A stretch of 64,000 nucleotides of DNA. Origin: CAILZL01 sp963748005. Lineage in GTDB: Bacteria > Pseudomonadota > Gammaproteobacteria > Steroidobacterales > Steroidobacteraceae. The stretch lies in the NCBI GenBank assembly GCA_963748005.1, contig CAVVHH010000002.1, positions 558,001 to 622,000 on the forward strand, read 5' to 3'. The notes beneath the pieces are model-generated. The model saw nothing but the letters and a program-made list of their open reading frames with translations. It ran no database searches and was not told the origin of the DNA. The position numbers were made by a program, and so were the translations under genes. Positions 7,930 through 17,190 of this stretch are shown here, in pieces. Each line of letters opens with the position of its first letter. Position 1 is the first letter of the stretch.

Positions 7930-8793
7930 TTACAGACGCAGCAGCAAGGGCGATTGATTGCGCCCTTGTACGACGAATCCGCGCCACGCTGCTGGTAACT
8001 GCGCGGCGGCGCGCTCGGCGGCCGCGCGTTCGGGCCAGCCGGCAAACACGCAGGCGCCGGTACCAGTCAGTCGGGCATCGCCATAACGGCCAAGCCAATC
8101 AAGTGCTTGCGCCACCTCAGGGTAGCGCGCTCGAACCGTAGACGTGCAATCGTTGTGCCCGCCCCCGGCGAGAAAGGCGCGTATTGTGGTGAGGGGGGTA
8201 TCCCGTGTCAATTCAGATGCTTGAAAGATTTCTGCGGTGCTGACCGAAACCGGCGGCTGCACCACCAGGTAGCTTAATTCGGGAAAATCCACCGGTGTCA
8301 GTTGTTCGCCAATCCCCTCTGCCCACGCCGCCCGGCCATGCACGAAGACCGGGACATCGGCACCCAGCTTCAGCCCCAGTGCCGCCAGCGTTGCCACCGA
8401 CAAGCGGCAGCCCCACAGATGATTCAGCGCCACCAGCACCGTGGCCGCATCGGAACTGCCGCCCCCCAGGCCGGCCTGCATGGGGATGTTTTTTTTCAGC
8501 TCGATAGCCACGCCCTGCTGTGCTCCGGAAACCTGCGCCAGCAGCCGGGCGGCACGCACCACCAGATCTTTCTCGGCCGGCACTTCTGCAGGGCCGGTGA
8601 TGCGCTCAATGATTCCCGCCGGACGCGGGTAAAAACGCAGTTCATCGCACAGATCGATGAACTGAAACGCCGTCTGCAACAGATGGTAGCCATCGGCACG
8701 GCGTCCGACGATGTGCAGACATAGATTGAGTTTGGCCGGCGCGGGCCAGGCAGCCGCACCCTGCGCTTCATCGAACCGGAACACTTCGCTCAT
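7930..8793 (-). CDS. ispE: 4-diphosphocytidyl-2-C-methyl-D-erythritol kinase
   Basis: A 287-residue GHMP-family kinase that phosphorylates CDP-methylerythritol in the MEP route to isoprenoids. The N-terminal PAKLNLCLHIVGRRADGYH carries the substrate-binding lysine. The ATP-binding loop is PMQAGLGGGSSDAA, and the C-terminal GHMP motif is seen in RLTGTGACVFAGW. The ATG at 8793 overlaps the lolB stop by 4 bp (ATGA), showing translational coupling; a longer frame upstream lies inside lolB. It is followed by tRNA-Gln and prs. Confidence 0.97.
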   Translation of the reverse strand: MSEVFRFDEAQGAAAWPAPAKLNLCLHIVGRRADGYHLLQTAFQFIDLCDELRFYPRPAGIIERITGPAEVPAEKDLVVRAARLLAQVSGAQQGVAIELKKNIPMQAGLGGGSSDAATVLVALNHLWGCRLSVATLAALGLKLGADVPVFVHGRAAWAEGIGEQLTPVDFPELSYLVVQPPVSVSTAEIFQASELTRDTPLTTIRAFLAGGGHNDCTSTVRARYPEVAQALDWLGRYGDARLTGTGACVFAGWPERAAAERAAAQLPAAWRGFVVQGRNQSPLLLRL

Positions 8794-9365
8794 GCTGCCA
8801 GCCGCCATTCCTGCACCACGATCACGATGCGTACCTGTTCGCGATTCAAGATGACCTTGCCGGGCAGACGTAATGCATCGCGCTGCAACCAGTCGCTGTA
8901 ATGGATCTGCCAACCATCCTGTTGCAGCGTAGTGCCGGGATCAGACCACTGGTGCGCACCCGGCGCAGCCAGACCCAACACCCAGTAACGCAATTTCGTC
9001 ACCGGGACCGGCGCGCCAAGGCGCGACTCCAGCTCCGACAGGGCCTGATCCGCATCGTATTGCGTGCCATCACTGGCCTGCAGGGTCAGGCGTTGTCCCT
9101 GCACGTTTATGATCAGCGATCCCACCCCCACCGGGCCGCGCAATAACACGTCGCTGGTATCTGCCTGCTGACTCCAGGTAAAGCTGCCTGATCCGGACTG
9201 CGCCACGCCACTGACGCCCATCCTGCCGCTGGCCGTCCATGCTTGCAGCTCACCGGCACCAGCGCCGTGCACGATGCCGGTGATGCGTTGCGGCGGGGTC
9301 ACGCATGCACCGGTCAGCAGCGCACCGACCAGAACACACCAGCGAAGCCACACCATGGGATTCAT
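8790..9365 (-). CDS. lolB: Outer-membrane lipoprotein insertion protein LolB
   Basis: A 191-residue lipoprotein that receives lipoproteins from LolA and places them in the outer membrane. The signal peptide ends LVGALLTGAC, so Cys21 is the likely lipidated residue; the -3 position is Thr, not the usual Leu. The mature part has the LolB features WTASGRMGVSG, SGSFTWSQ and LRYWVLGLAAPG, with SDWLQ near the C-terminus. It is placed between the TPR lipoprotein gene (14 bp upstream) and ispE (4-bp overlap), the standard lolB-ispE pair. The family call rests on context plus these motifs. Confidence 0.93.
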   Translation of the reverse strand: MNPMVWLRWCVLVGALLTGACVTPPQRITGIVHGAGAGELQAWTASGRMGVSGVAQSGSGSFTWSQQADTSDVLLRGPVGVGSLIINVQGQRLTLQASDGTQYDADQALSELESRLGAPVPVTKLRYWVLGLAAPGAHQWSDPGTTLQQDGWQIHYSDWLQRDALRLPGKVILNREQVRIVIVVQEWRLAA

Positions 9366-9379
9366 GCTGGCTATTGCTC

Positions 9380-11131
9380 TCAGCGGGCTTTCCTGGCGCG
9401 TTTGACGCGCTCCTGCAATGGCTTGTTATCCGGCACGCGTTCCAGGCCTTTCTCCCAGACCTGCAAAGCCTCAGCACGACGACCCATCGTCCACAACACT
9501 TCGCCCCGATGCAGATCCAGATCGGGATCCTGCAGGCGTGCCGCTGCGCGATCCAGACAGGTCAGCGCCTCATCGTTCCTGCCGAGCTTGAACAGAGCCC
9601 ACCCCATGCTGTCCAGTACCGCGCCGCTGTCGGGTGAATACTGCAGTGCCGCGGCGATGTAATCGTGGCCCGCCTGGTACTGGCGCGTGTTGTCCACCAG
9701 CGTATAGCCCAGGGCATTGAGCACCGTTGGGTCCTGCGGACGGTCGGCCAGCAGCTGCTGCATGATCTGCAATGCGGGCTTGACCTTGTCCATCTTGATC
9801 AACTGAAAAGCACGCGACATGTGCAGCTCCGCCACGTCGGGGTAACTCTTGATCGCCTGATCGTAGAGCGCCAGCGCCGCTGCTTCATCGCCGGCCTCGG
9901 ACAGCATTTCGGCGCGCGCTTTCAGACTCAGTAACAGGTCTTCCGGATTGGCTTCGCCATAGGCCTGCAGGAAAGCGATCGCGGCGTTCAGACCGTCACT
10001 GTTTTCAATCAGTCTGGCGACGCGCAATTGCGCTGCGGAGGCAAACTCGCCTTCCTGCACACGTTCATAAAGCTGTCGTGCTTCATCGGTCGCGCCGGTG
10101 CGCTCGGCAATGCTGCCCAGATAGAAAATGGATTCGCTCAGGTGCTTGCCGGTATTCAGCAAGCGGTTGAAGCGATTGAAGGCTGACTGGTAATTGCCCA
10201 CCTGAAAATCGATCTGCGCCAGGGCGCGCACCGCGGCGCTGTTGTCGCCTTCTTCCTGCTCCAGTTCGTGCCACAGGCGCACGGCATCATTGGCTCGATT
10301 GGATGCCAGCAACAAGCCGGCGTATTCGGAGCGGGTACCCAGGCTGTTGTCGATCTTCACCACCGCCTGTCCGGTTTGCAGCGCCAGCTCGGTCTGGCCA
10401 TTGGCCAACTGCGCACGGGCAAGCTGCAGCCCGGCCGGCGACCAGTACGGCGCCAGTTCCTGCGCCCGTTGCGCCTCACTGAGCATCAGGCCCAAATCGG
10501 CCGTGTCCCCCGCCAGACGCGCCAGGACGTAATGCCCTTCGGCCACCTGCGGCATGCGCTCCACCAGTTGCTTGACAACCGCAACCGCGGCGTTGGTATC
10601 GGCGGACTCCAGCTGCGGCATCAATTCAAGGAAACCCGCAGCTGGCGTGATGTATGCCGATTCCAGCAACAGCTGCAGCTGCTCCCGCGCCACATCGATG
10701 CGGTACAGCCGCAGGGCAGACAGTGCCGCCAGTTCGCGGGCCTGCTGATTGGTGGAATTAAGCTGCAGCCAGCGTTCGGTGCTTTGCAGCGCTGCTTTCA
10801 ATTGATAGTTGATGAAGCAGGCGCGCGCCGCGGCTTCGGCGACCTGCTCATCCTCGGACGCCAGCGCCGCTTGCACATAGTGGCGCGCGGCTTCGGGGAA
10901 GTTGCCTGCCTGCTGCGCCTTCTCGGCAGCCGCCAGCCGCTGCTCCACAGTCATTGATTCCTGTTCGGCCACGGGTGCCGGACCGGTCGATGCGCCGCCG
11001 GTGGTCGTGACGCTGGGCGCACAGGCCATCAAGCCCAGACTCAGCGCCAGCAGCACAGCAGTGAGGCGTATAGCGGTGCGGTACCGGGCAGCCGGAACAG
11101 CTGCAGCGGGGGACAGAAAATTTAATGACAT
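9380..11131 (-). CDS. TPR-repeat lipoprotein upstream of lolB
   Basis: A 583-residue protein with a signal sequence and lipobox LMAC (Cys about residue 35), then tetratricopeptide-type helical repeats through most of the chain. Typical repeat cores are AARHYVQAALASEDEQVAEAA, ALYDQAIKSYPDVAEL and PTVLNALGYTLVDNTRQYQ. The C-terminal GAVLDSMGWALFKLGRNDEA is diagnostic of the lipoproteins found beside lolB in Pseudomonas and relatives. It probably works at the outer membrane as a protein-interaction scaffold; no precise role is known. The ATG at 11131 is preferred over a start 28 codons upstream because it gives a proper signal peptide. It is the first gene of the lolB-ispE unit and divergent from hemA. 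Confidence 0.85.
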   Translation of the reverse strand: MSLNFLSPAAAVPAARYRTAIRLTAVLLALSLGLMACAPSVTTTGGASTGPAPVAEQESMTVEQRLAAAEKAQQAGNFPEAARHYVQAALASEDEQVAEAAARACFINYQLKAALQSTERWLQLNSTNQQARELAALSALRLYRIDVAREQLQLLLESAYITPAAGFLELMPQLESADTNAAVAVVKQLVERMPQVAEGHYVLARLAGDTADLGLMLSEAQRAQELAPYWSPAGLQLARAQLANGQTELALQTGQAVVKIDNSLGTRSEYAGLLLASNRANDAVRLWHELEQEEGDNSAAVRALAQIDFQVGNYQSAFNRFNRLLNTGKHLSESIFYLGSIAERTGATDEARQLYERVQEGEFASAAQLRVARLIENSDGLNAAIAFLQAYGEANPEDLLLSLKARAEMLSEAGDEAAALALYDQAIKSYPDVAELHMSRAFQLIKMDKVKPALQIMQQLLADRPQDPTVLNALGYTLVDNTRQYQAGHDYIAAALQYSPDSGAVLDSMGWALFKLGRNDEALTCLDRAAARLQDPDLDLHRGEVLWTMGRRAEALQVWEKGLERVPDNKPLQERVKRARKAR

Positions 11132-11403
11132 AGGCGAGCCACTATACAGGTCGCAAGCGCCCCCGGCAGCCGTGTCTATCGCTTTGCGCGGCATTGCACA
11201 CCCATGTACCACCGCACCGCACGTGCCGTTTCCTTGTGTTGCCCGCGCGCTTCCCGGACAATCCGCGCCGGTTTATCCCGCGTTCCTCACCAACCAAAAT
11301 CATTGGCAAGTTATACCTGCGGACTAAATGACCCCAGCCGTACCGCTGTTTTCTGGAGATGCGCCAGGGCCCATTTGCGCTAACCGGCCCTAGAGTCTGA
11401 CGA

Positions 11404-12699
11404 ATGCCGTTCATCGTTATAGGAATCAATCATCGTACCGCGCCAGTGGCCATCCGCGAGAAAGTTGTCTTTGCGGACCCGGAACTGCCTTCGGCGCTGG
11501 ATGAACTGGGCAAGGTTGGTCGGGTATGCGAGTCGCTGATTGTTTCCACCTGCAACCGCACCGAGCTGTATTGCTACACCGAAGCCGAGTCCGGCTGGTC
11601 CCTGCATGACCAGAGCAAGCCACTGATCGAATGGCTGGCGCACTGGCATGAACTTGAAACCACCGACATCCACGCCTGCCTGTACCAGCATAGCGATGCC
11701 GATGCCGTGCAGCATGCCTTTGCAGTGGCCGCAGGTCTGGACTCCATGGTGCTGGGCGAGGCGCAGATCCTGGGCCAGCTGAAGGATGCCTACCGTCTGG
11801 CGCAGAGTCATGGCAGCACCGGGCCGTATCTGAATCGCCTGTTCCAGGCGGCGTTTTCCGCCGCCAAGCGGGTGCGCACCGAAACCCGCATCGGCGCCAG
11901 CGCCGTGTCGGTGGCCTCCGCTGCGGTCAGCATGGCGCGCACCGTGTTTGAAAGTTTTGTCGAACGCACCGTATTGCTGGTGGGTGCCGGCGAGACCATC
12001 GCGCTGGCAGCGCGACATCTGTACACCAACGGCGCGCGGCGCATGATCGTGGCCAATCGCACCCTCGAACGCGCGCAGGAACTGGCCGCAGAATTCAGCG
12101 CCTACGCCATCACGCTCGACCAGCTGCATGTACATCTGGCGGAAGCGGATATCGTCATCACCTCCACCGCCAGCCCCACACCGGTGATCACGCTCAAGGC
12201 CGTGAAGACTGCGCTGCGTACACGCAAGCACCGACCCATCTTCATGGTGGACATCGCCGTGCCGCGTGACATCGAAACAGAAGTTGGCGAACTGGATGAC
12301 GTTTACTTGTTCACAGTCGATCACCTGCAGAATGTGGTCAGCGACAATCTGGCGGCACGCCAGGAGGCGGCGGTGGACGCCAAGCAATTGCTGCATGAAG
12401 AAGTCGCACACTTCTCCCAGCAACTGCGCACACTGGATGCGGTGCCCACCATTCGCCAGTTGCGCGATGAAGCTGAAGCCGTGCGTCAGCAAACCATCGA
12501 GCAGGCGCAGCGCATGCTCAACAACGGCCGGCCCGCGCCGGAAGTGCTGAAATTTCTTGGCGATACGCTGACGCATCGCCTGCTGCATGCACCCAGTCAG
12601 CGACTGCGTGAGGCCGGCGAAGCCGGCGAAGCCGATTTGATCCGTGCTGCGCAGGAATTGTTTGCGCTGTCCCTGCCCGGCAAAGAAACAGACAAGTAA
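11404..12699 (+). CDS. hemA: Glutamyl-tRNA reductase
   Basis: A 431-residue enzyme that reduces glutamyl-tRNA to glutamate-1-semialdehyde, the first step of C5-pathway tetrapyrrole synthesis. The N-terminus MPFIVIGINHRTAPVAIREK is canonical, and the catalytic cysteine sits in STCNRTELYCY. VLGEAQILGQLKDAY and LFQAAFSAAKRVRTET follow, and the NADPH-binding loop is VLLVGAGETIAL. The long C-terminal dimerisation helix ends at residue 431. The gene reads away from the TPR lipoprotein gene and is followed 3 bp later by prfA, the classic hemA-prfA operon. Confidence 0.98.
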   Translation: MPFIVIGINHRTAPVAIREKVVFADPELPSALDELGKVGRVCESLIVSTCNRTELYCYTEAESGWSLHDQSKPLIEWLAHWHELETTDIHACLYQHSDADAVQHAFAVAAGLDSMVLGEAQILGQLKDAYRLAQSHGSTGPYLNRLFQAAFSAAKRVRTETRIGASAVSVASAAVSMARTVFESFVERTVLLVGAGETIALAARHLYTNGARRMIVANRTLERAQELAAEFSAYAITLDQLHVHLAEADIVITSTASPTPVITLKAVKTALRTRKHRPIFMVDIAVPRDIETEVGELDDVYLFTVDHLQNVVSDNLAARQEAAVDAKQLLHEEVAHFSQQLRTLDAVPTIRQLRDEAEAVRQQTIEQAQRMLNNGRPAPEVLKFLGDTLTHRLLHAPSQRLREAGEAGEADLIRAAQELFALSLPGKETDK

Positions 12700-12702
12700 A
12701 GA

Positions 12703-13785
12703 ATGAAAGACTCGATCAAGCACAAACTCGACCGCCTTGCCGAACGACACGCCGAAGTCAGCGCATTGCTGTCCGATGCCGACACCATCAACGACAACAA
12801 CAGGTTTCGCGACCTGTCGATGGAATACGCCAAGCTGGAACCGGTGGTAACGCGCTACGCCGATTTCCAGCAATTGCTGAAAGAACGTGCTGCAGCTCTG
12901 GACATGGCCGAAGGCAGCGACCTGGACATGCGTGATCTGGGTCGCGAAGAAGTCAAAGCCCTCGATGCGCGCATCGAAACGGAAGAAGCAGAACTATCCA
13001 AGTTGCTCATCCCCAGGGACCCGCGCGACAACAGCAATATCTATCTGGAAGTACGCGCCGGCACCGGCGGCGATGAAGCAGCGATTTTCGCCGGCGATCT
13101 GTTTCGCATGTATTCACGGTATGCGGCGAATCAGGGTTGGCAGGTGGAGGTCATGTCGGAAAGTCCCGGCGAACATGGCGGTTACAAGGAAGTGATCGCA
13201 CGCGTCATCGGTGCAGGTGCGTTTTCACGATTGAAGTTCGAAGCGGGCACACACCGTGTGCAGCGAGTGCCGGCCACCGAAGCGCAGGGTCGTATTCATA
13301 CTTCGGCCTGCACCGTGGCCATCCTGCCCGAAGTGGATGAAATCGAACCCATCGACATCAATCCCGCCGATTTGAAGATTGATACGTATCGCGCCTCGGG
13401 CGCCGGTGGGCAGCACGTCAACAAGACCGACTCGGCGATTCGCATCACCCATCTTCCAACCGGCACCGTCGTGGAGTGTCAGGACGAACGTTCACAGCAC
13501 AAGAATCGCTCGCGCGCGATGTCGTTGCTGAGATCCAGATTGCTGGCTGCCGAACAAGCCAAGCGCAACCAGGCAGAAGCTGCTTCACGCAAACTGCAAG
13601 TGGGCTCAGGCGATCGCTCCGAACGCATTCGCACGTACAACTTTCCACAGGGGCGACTGACCGATCACCGCATCAATCTCACGCTGTACAAACTCGATGC
13701 CGTCGTCAATGGTGATCTGGACGACGTGATTGCGCCGCTACAACATGAATACCAGGCGGAGCAGCTGGCGCAATTGACGGAGTAA
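12703..13785 (+). CDS. prfA: Peptide chain release factor 1
   Basis: A 360-residue release factor. The GGQ motif, which triggers peptide release, is in ASGAGGQHVNKTDSA. The stop-codon recognition loop reads PAT (in RVPATEAQG), the RF1 form for UAA/UAG, not the SPF of RF2. The N-terminal coiled domain and the RTYNFPQGRLTDHRI segment are standard. It starts 3 bp after hemA. In most gammaproteobacteria the RF1 methylase gene prmC follows directly; here it is 36 kb away at 49671, and the next gene is convergent after 22 bp. Confidence 0.98.
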   Translation: MKDSIKHKLDRLAERHAEVSALLSDADTINDNNRFRDLSMEYAKLEPVVTRYADFQQLLKERAAALDMAEGSDLDMRDLGREEVKALDARIETEEAELSKLLIPRDPRDNSNIYLEVRAGTGGDEAAIFAGDLFRMYSRYAANQGWQVEVMSESPGEHGGYKEVIARVIGAGAFSRLKFEAGTHRVQRVPATEAQGRIHTSACTVAILPEVDEIEPIDINPADLKIDTYRASGAGGQHVNKTDSAIRITHLPTGTVVECQDERSQHKNRSRAMSLLRSRLLAAEQAKRNQAEAASRKLQVGSGDRSERIRTYNFPQGRLTDHRINLTLYKLDAVVNGDLDDVIAPLQHEYQAEQLAQLTE

Positions 13786-13807
13786 GCAGCGCGTAGCGAT
13801 ATCTCAC

Positions 13808-14476
13808 TTACGCCGCCGCCAATCGATTGATGTCATCGGGCAAGAGTACGCGCTTCACGTAGCCGCTCTCGGCCACATTGAGCATCGCCCGGCCAACGTT
13901 CACCGTAGTTGTTACATAGCCTGGCATCAGCCGGCGCAGCAATGGATAGAGCACGCCGAAAACATTGTACAGGCTCTGGTACAGCCGGGTCTTCGAGCGC
14001 ACGCCTTTCAGCGGCTGAATATAACCGGGTCGAAACATGAAGGCCGCCTTGAACGGCAGGGTCAGCAGCGCATTCTCGGTCTTGCCCTTCACTCGCGCCC
14101 ACATGCTGCGCCCACGCTCGGTGCTATCGGTACCCATACCGGACACGTAGCAAAAGGTAAGCTGCGTGTTCACCTCAACCATGGACTTTGCCGCGGCAAG
14201 CGTCAGGTCATAGGTCAGATGACGATACATGTCTTCGCCCATGCCGGCGGAAGAAACACCCAGGCAGAAGCAACACAGGTCATAGCCAACGAATTGACCC
14301 TGTATGGCTGTGAAATCGAAAAAATCCATGTGCAGGATCTCCCAGAGTTTTTCATGCTTTACGCCGCAGGAATTGCGGCCGATCACCAGCACGGAGGTCA
14401 CACGTGCATCATCAAGGCATTCGTGCAACACACCCGATCCCACCATGCCAGTGGCGCCAAACAGGATGGCTTTCAT
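13808..14476 (-). CDS. NAD(P)-binding epimerase-like protein
   Basis: A 222-residue Rossmann-fold protein of the atypical, short SDR (NAD(P)H-binding) type. The dinucleotide-binding loop is GATGMVGSGVLHEC at residues 8-21, and a DLCCFCLGVSSAG segment follows. The active-site-like region is FCYVSGMGTDSTERG, and the MWARVKGKTENAL stretch supplies a lysine in the YxxxK-equivalent position. Proteins like this are annotated as nucleoside-diphosphate-sugar epimerases, but the substrate is not established. It starts 1 bp after the stop of the upstream methyltransferase gene, so the two are probably co-transcribed. It is convergent with prfA. Confidence 0.75.
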   Translation of the reverse strand: MKAILFGATGMVGSGVLHECLDDARVTSVLVIGRNSCGVKHEKLWEILHMDFFDFTAIQGQFVGYDLCCFCLGVSSAGMGEDMYRHLTYDLTLAAAKSMVEVNTQLTFCYVSGMGTDSTERGRSMWARVKGKTENALLTLPFKAAFMFRPGYIQPLKGVRSKTRLYQSLYNVFGVLYPLLRRLMPGYVTTTVNVGRAMLNVAESGYVKRVLLPDDINRLAAA

Positions 14477-14477
14477 T

Positions 14478-15320
14478 TCATGCGCGCCTTGATGGTCGCT
14501 TCACCGCCAGCACACCATCACCATTCAGCTCGGTTGTAAAGCCGGCCTGTCGCAATCGCCTGGCCACTTCATTGGGTACATCTCGCCCACTGCTGAGTTT
14601 GTTGGGCGTGCCGGTGTAATGAAACAATCTGCCACTACGCTTGATGACCCGTGCGAGGTGATCGTAAAAGGTCTGCGAGTACAACTCACCGGCAATGCCA
14701 AATCGTGGCGGGTCATGCAGGATCGCATCAACTGACTCATTGGGCAGAGCCACAACCTGTTCGGCAATGTCGCCCTGCGTCAGGACCAATGCGCCACCGG
14801 CTTGCGGTGACCATGGATTGAGATTGCGCAGCCACATCACATCCGGATTCTTCTCATACGAGAGCACACGCGCCGCCTGCCCCTGCAAACACCACGCGGC
14901 AAAGTAACCCAGACCGCCGCAGGTATCGAGAATCACCTTGCCGCGTGGCTGAATCAGATTCACTTTGCGCTGGGCATCTGCGTAGGGCGAGACCTTGGCG
15001 GTGGGCAGCATCTTGATGCCATCGATCTCGAAGGTGGGCGGCCCCCACTCGGTAGGTACCAGCTTGATCAACGAATTGCTGAAACGCGCCACCGGCTCGA
15101 AACTCTGACCGGTCCAGTAGTAAATCGTACGGTCCTTGCAGGTTTGCAAATAGGGATAGCGCTGGCCCTGCCAACACCAGTCGGTGGCAGTTATTTCAAC
15201 GCTGGTCGTTGAACGATCAAGGTCCAGCGAACACTCAGCCGCAGTCGCCATGCCCTGCACAGCCGCGCGCAAGATTTCATGCACCTTCAAGGTGAGCAAT
15301 GGCCCCATCATTGTCCTCAT
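14478..15320 (-). CDS. Class I SAM-dependent methyltransferase
   Basis: A 280-residue protein. The SAM-binding motif I reads VILDTCGGLGYFAAW around residue 134, the acidic motif II is VLSYEKNPD, and motif IV is DAILHDPPRFG. The order and the DPPR motif resemble predicted archaeal/bacterial methyltransferases of COG2521; the target molecule is unknown. The N-terminal 120 residues form an additional domain with a TDWCWQGQRYPYL segment. The ATG at 15320 has a GAGG nine bases upstream; alternative ATGs at 15311 and 15308 also have GAGG near them. It is followed 1 bp later by the epimerase-like gene. Confidence 0.75.
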   Translation of the reverse strand: MRTMMGPLLTLKVHEILRAAVQGMATAAECSLDLDRSTTSVEITATDWCWQGQRYPYLQTCKDRTIYYWTGQSFEPVARFSNSLIKLVPTEWGPPTFEIDGIKMLPTAKVSPYADAQRKVNLIQPRGKVILDTCGGLGYFAAWCLQGQAARVLSYEKNPDVMWLRNLNPWSPQAGGALVLTQGDIAEQVVALPNESVDAILHDPPRFGIAGELYSQTFYDHLARVIKRSGRLFHYTGTPNKLSSGRDVPNEVARRLRQAGFTTELNGDGVLAVKRPSRRA

Positions 15321-15558
15321 TCATGCTCGCCTCGACCAAGAGCCGGCGTATTGCATCAATGTATTTTCGCCTGGTCGTAGCGACTCGTGGCGATCATGAA
15401 CATTAATATTTGCGGCCGTATCGGTATTCAACGCTGACGGGGGTCGTCAATGACATCAGTCATGCATGAGCTGCAACGACTTGCCCAGGTTCCGGGACAC
15501 CGTGATGCTGTAGACACATCGCCACGTTATATGGCCACCCAGCACGGTTGCGGGTGGC

Positions 15559-17190
15559 CTACTCGGTGCAGGTGAAGCTCGACGCGAGGTTCGAGTCGCC
15601 CACCCCGTTATACCGGGGCCACTTCGGATATTCACAAAGTGGTCTGGACCGTCCCGCTGTTTTGGGGTTGGCATCGAATGCGACCGGTATGGTCGGCGGA
15701 ACAACGCCGCGGTCGACCCAGGCATCGAGCACCTCGAGGTTATCCCAGCTCACCTGGAAGGTACCGATACCGTGCCCTTGTCCGGGCACAACATAGAAGC
15801 GTAGAAACTGTCGGACGGCAGGCTCACCCATGGCGGTGACGATCGCCTCATAGCGACGGATATTCTCATATGGACTGACCAGGGCGTCGTCGCTGCCATG
15901 CAGCAGCAGGACCTTGCCGCCTTTGCTGGCGAATGGCGCATAGTTGGTCGAGGTTGCGCCGATCTGTTCGGAAATAAGCTTCAGACGCGTCGTCAAAGCA
16001 CCCGGCGCATGGACGTCGAACTTGAGCAGATCGAAACTCGAGTCACGAGCGACGAAGTGCTTCAGAAACTCATCAGCGCGCAGCGCCGCATGAGCGTGGG
16101 CTTGTTCCGACAGCGGCAGGCTGAACGCGGGCTGCTCGCCCAGGTCCATGGCGACACCTTCGAGGACGTTGTAGCCCTTGAAACCGTTCGCCGAATCCTT
16201 TGGCTGCCAATTGGTGGAGAACCCTTCGTGAAAGACGCGAATGGTGGTGTTCACCTGTGCGGGGGTAAGGCATGGAGGCGCCGAATTCGGACAACTCCAT
16301 TTGCGCAGTCGCTCCGCGGAGCCCGCATGACAGGCGGGCATGTTGCTGACAATTCCATCGACAACTCCATCGAGGGAATCGCACGCGGCCAGTCCTTCGG
16401 TGGCGACCTTGTCAACCAGCGCTGGCGCCATCCATCCAGCGGAGTCGTTCTGATAAATCGCACGCGTCACTGCCGCGTTTTCCATGCGCAAGCCGAGGAA
16501 GTTCGCGGTCGGATAGTTGGAGATGACACCGTCATAGGCCTCTGGCCAGCGCAGTGCTGCTGTCAATGCCTCGCGTCCGCCGGTCGAGCCACCCGCGTAA
16601 TAAACGCGTCGTGGCGCCTGGCCGTAACGTTTCCTGGCGATTTCAACGGCCACGTCGCGCGCCTTGCGGATGTGCATATAGCCGAAATTGGCGAGCGCCT
16701 CGTCGTTTTCAGCAAACAGGCCATCGTTGGCGCTCTTGGCCTGGTGACCCGAGTCGTCGGAAAAGGTCAGGTAGCCGCGGGCCAGTGCCGTTGGTCCAGT
16801 GCGCAGATCATGCGCGGACCATCCCGTGGCGTCCGGAATCCTGCCGTTGTAACCACCACCACCGAATTGCAGTGCCTTGTTGTTCCATGTCTCGGGCAGA
16901 TTGACCTGGAACTCGATTGATGGCGCCTTCGGATCAATGGGCGCGATCTTGCCCAGGACCGCGCAGAATGGGGCCGCCGCACCCGCCCGGTCATTTTGGA
17001 TCCGTGTCGCCTTGTCGACGACGGCGCCTCGCGTCGGCAGGGCGATGACTGATGCAGGAATTTGCATTCCCACGAGTTCCATACAGCTGTCCACACTCTC
17101 GGTCTGCGCCACAGCCGGGCCTGCTGCCCCGGCAACCGCGAACAACACCACGAGCGAAGCGGATGTGAGCAGAAAAGATCGTGACTTCAT
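15559..17190 (-). CDS. Tannase/feruloyl esterase-family hydrolase 1 (non-canonical)
   Basis: A 543-residue secreted alpha/beta hydrolase. The signal peptide ends GPAVAQT around residue 29. The nucleophile elbow is AGGSTGGREA with Ser202, the acid is in LLLHGSDDALVSP, and the histidine is in VPGQGHGIG. The family calcium-binding segment CDSLDGVVDGIV is present. Fungal and most bacterial tannase/FaeB proteins have Cys before the Ser and Cys after the His (CS-D-HC). Here both cysteines are glycine, so the disulfide that joins the active-site loops is absent. Likely substrate class: galloyl or hydroxycinnamoyl esters, inferred from the family and the nearby gallate dioxygenase. Its start overlaps the upstream MFS gene by 4 bp (ATGA), and GGAG precedes it by 8 nt. 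Confidence 0.85.
   Translation of the reverse strand: MKSRSFLLTSASLVVLFAVAGAAGPAVAQTESVDSCMELVGMQIPASVIALPTRGAVVDKATRIQNDRAGAAAPFCAVLGKIAPIDPKAPSIEFQVNLPETWNNKALQFGGGGYNGRIPDATGWSAHDLRTGPTALARGYLTFSDDSGHQAKSANDGLFAENDEALANFGYMHIRKARDVAVEIARKRYGQAPRRVYYAGGSTGGREALTAALRWPEAYDGVISNYPTANFLGLRMENAAVTRAIYQNDSAGWMAPALVDKVATEGLAACDSLDGVVDGIVSNMPACHAGSAERLRKWSCPNSAPPCLTPAQVNTTIRVFHEGFSTNWQPKDSANGFKGYNVLEGVAMDLGEQPAFSLPLSEQAHAHAALRADEFLKHFVARDSSFDLLKFDVHAPGALTTRLKLISEQIGATSTNYAPFASKGGKVLLLHGSDDALVSPYENIRRYEAIVTAMGEPAVRQFLRFYVVPGQGHGIGTFQVSWDNLEVLDAWVDRGVVPPTIPVAFDANPKTAGRSRPLCEYPKWPRYNGVGDSNLASSFTCTE

Noticed and set aside
6698..7957. 419-codon open frame on the plus strand
   Set aside because: It is antisense to prs and tRNA-Gln, both certain; no domain seen.
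11380..12873. 497-codon open frame on the minus strand
   Set aside because: It is antisense to hemA and the start of prfA. GC-rich codon use often leaves the opposite strand open; the product is rich in Gly, His and Gln without motifs.
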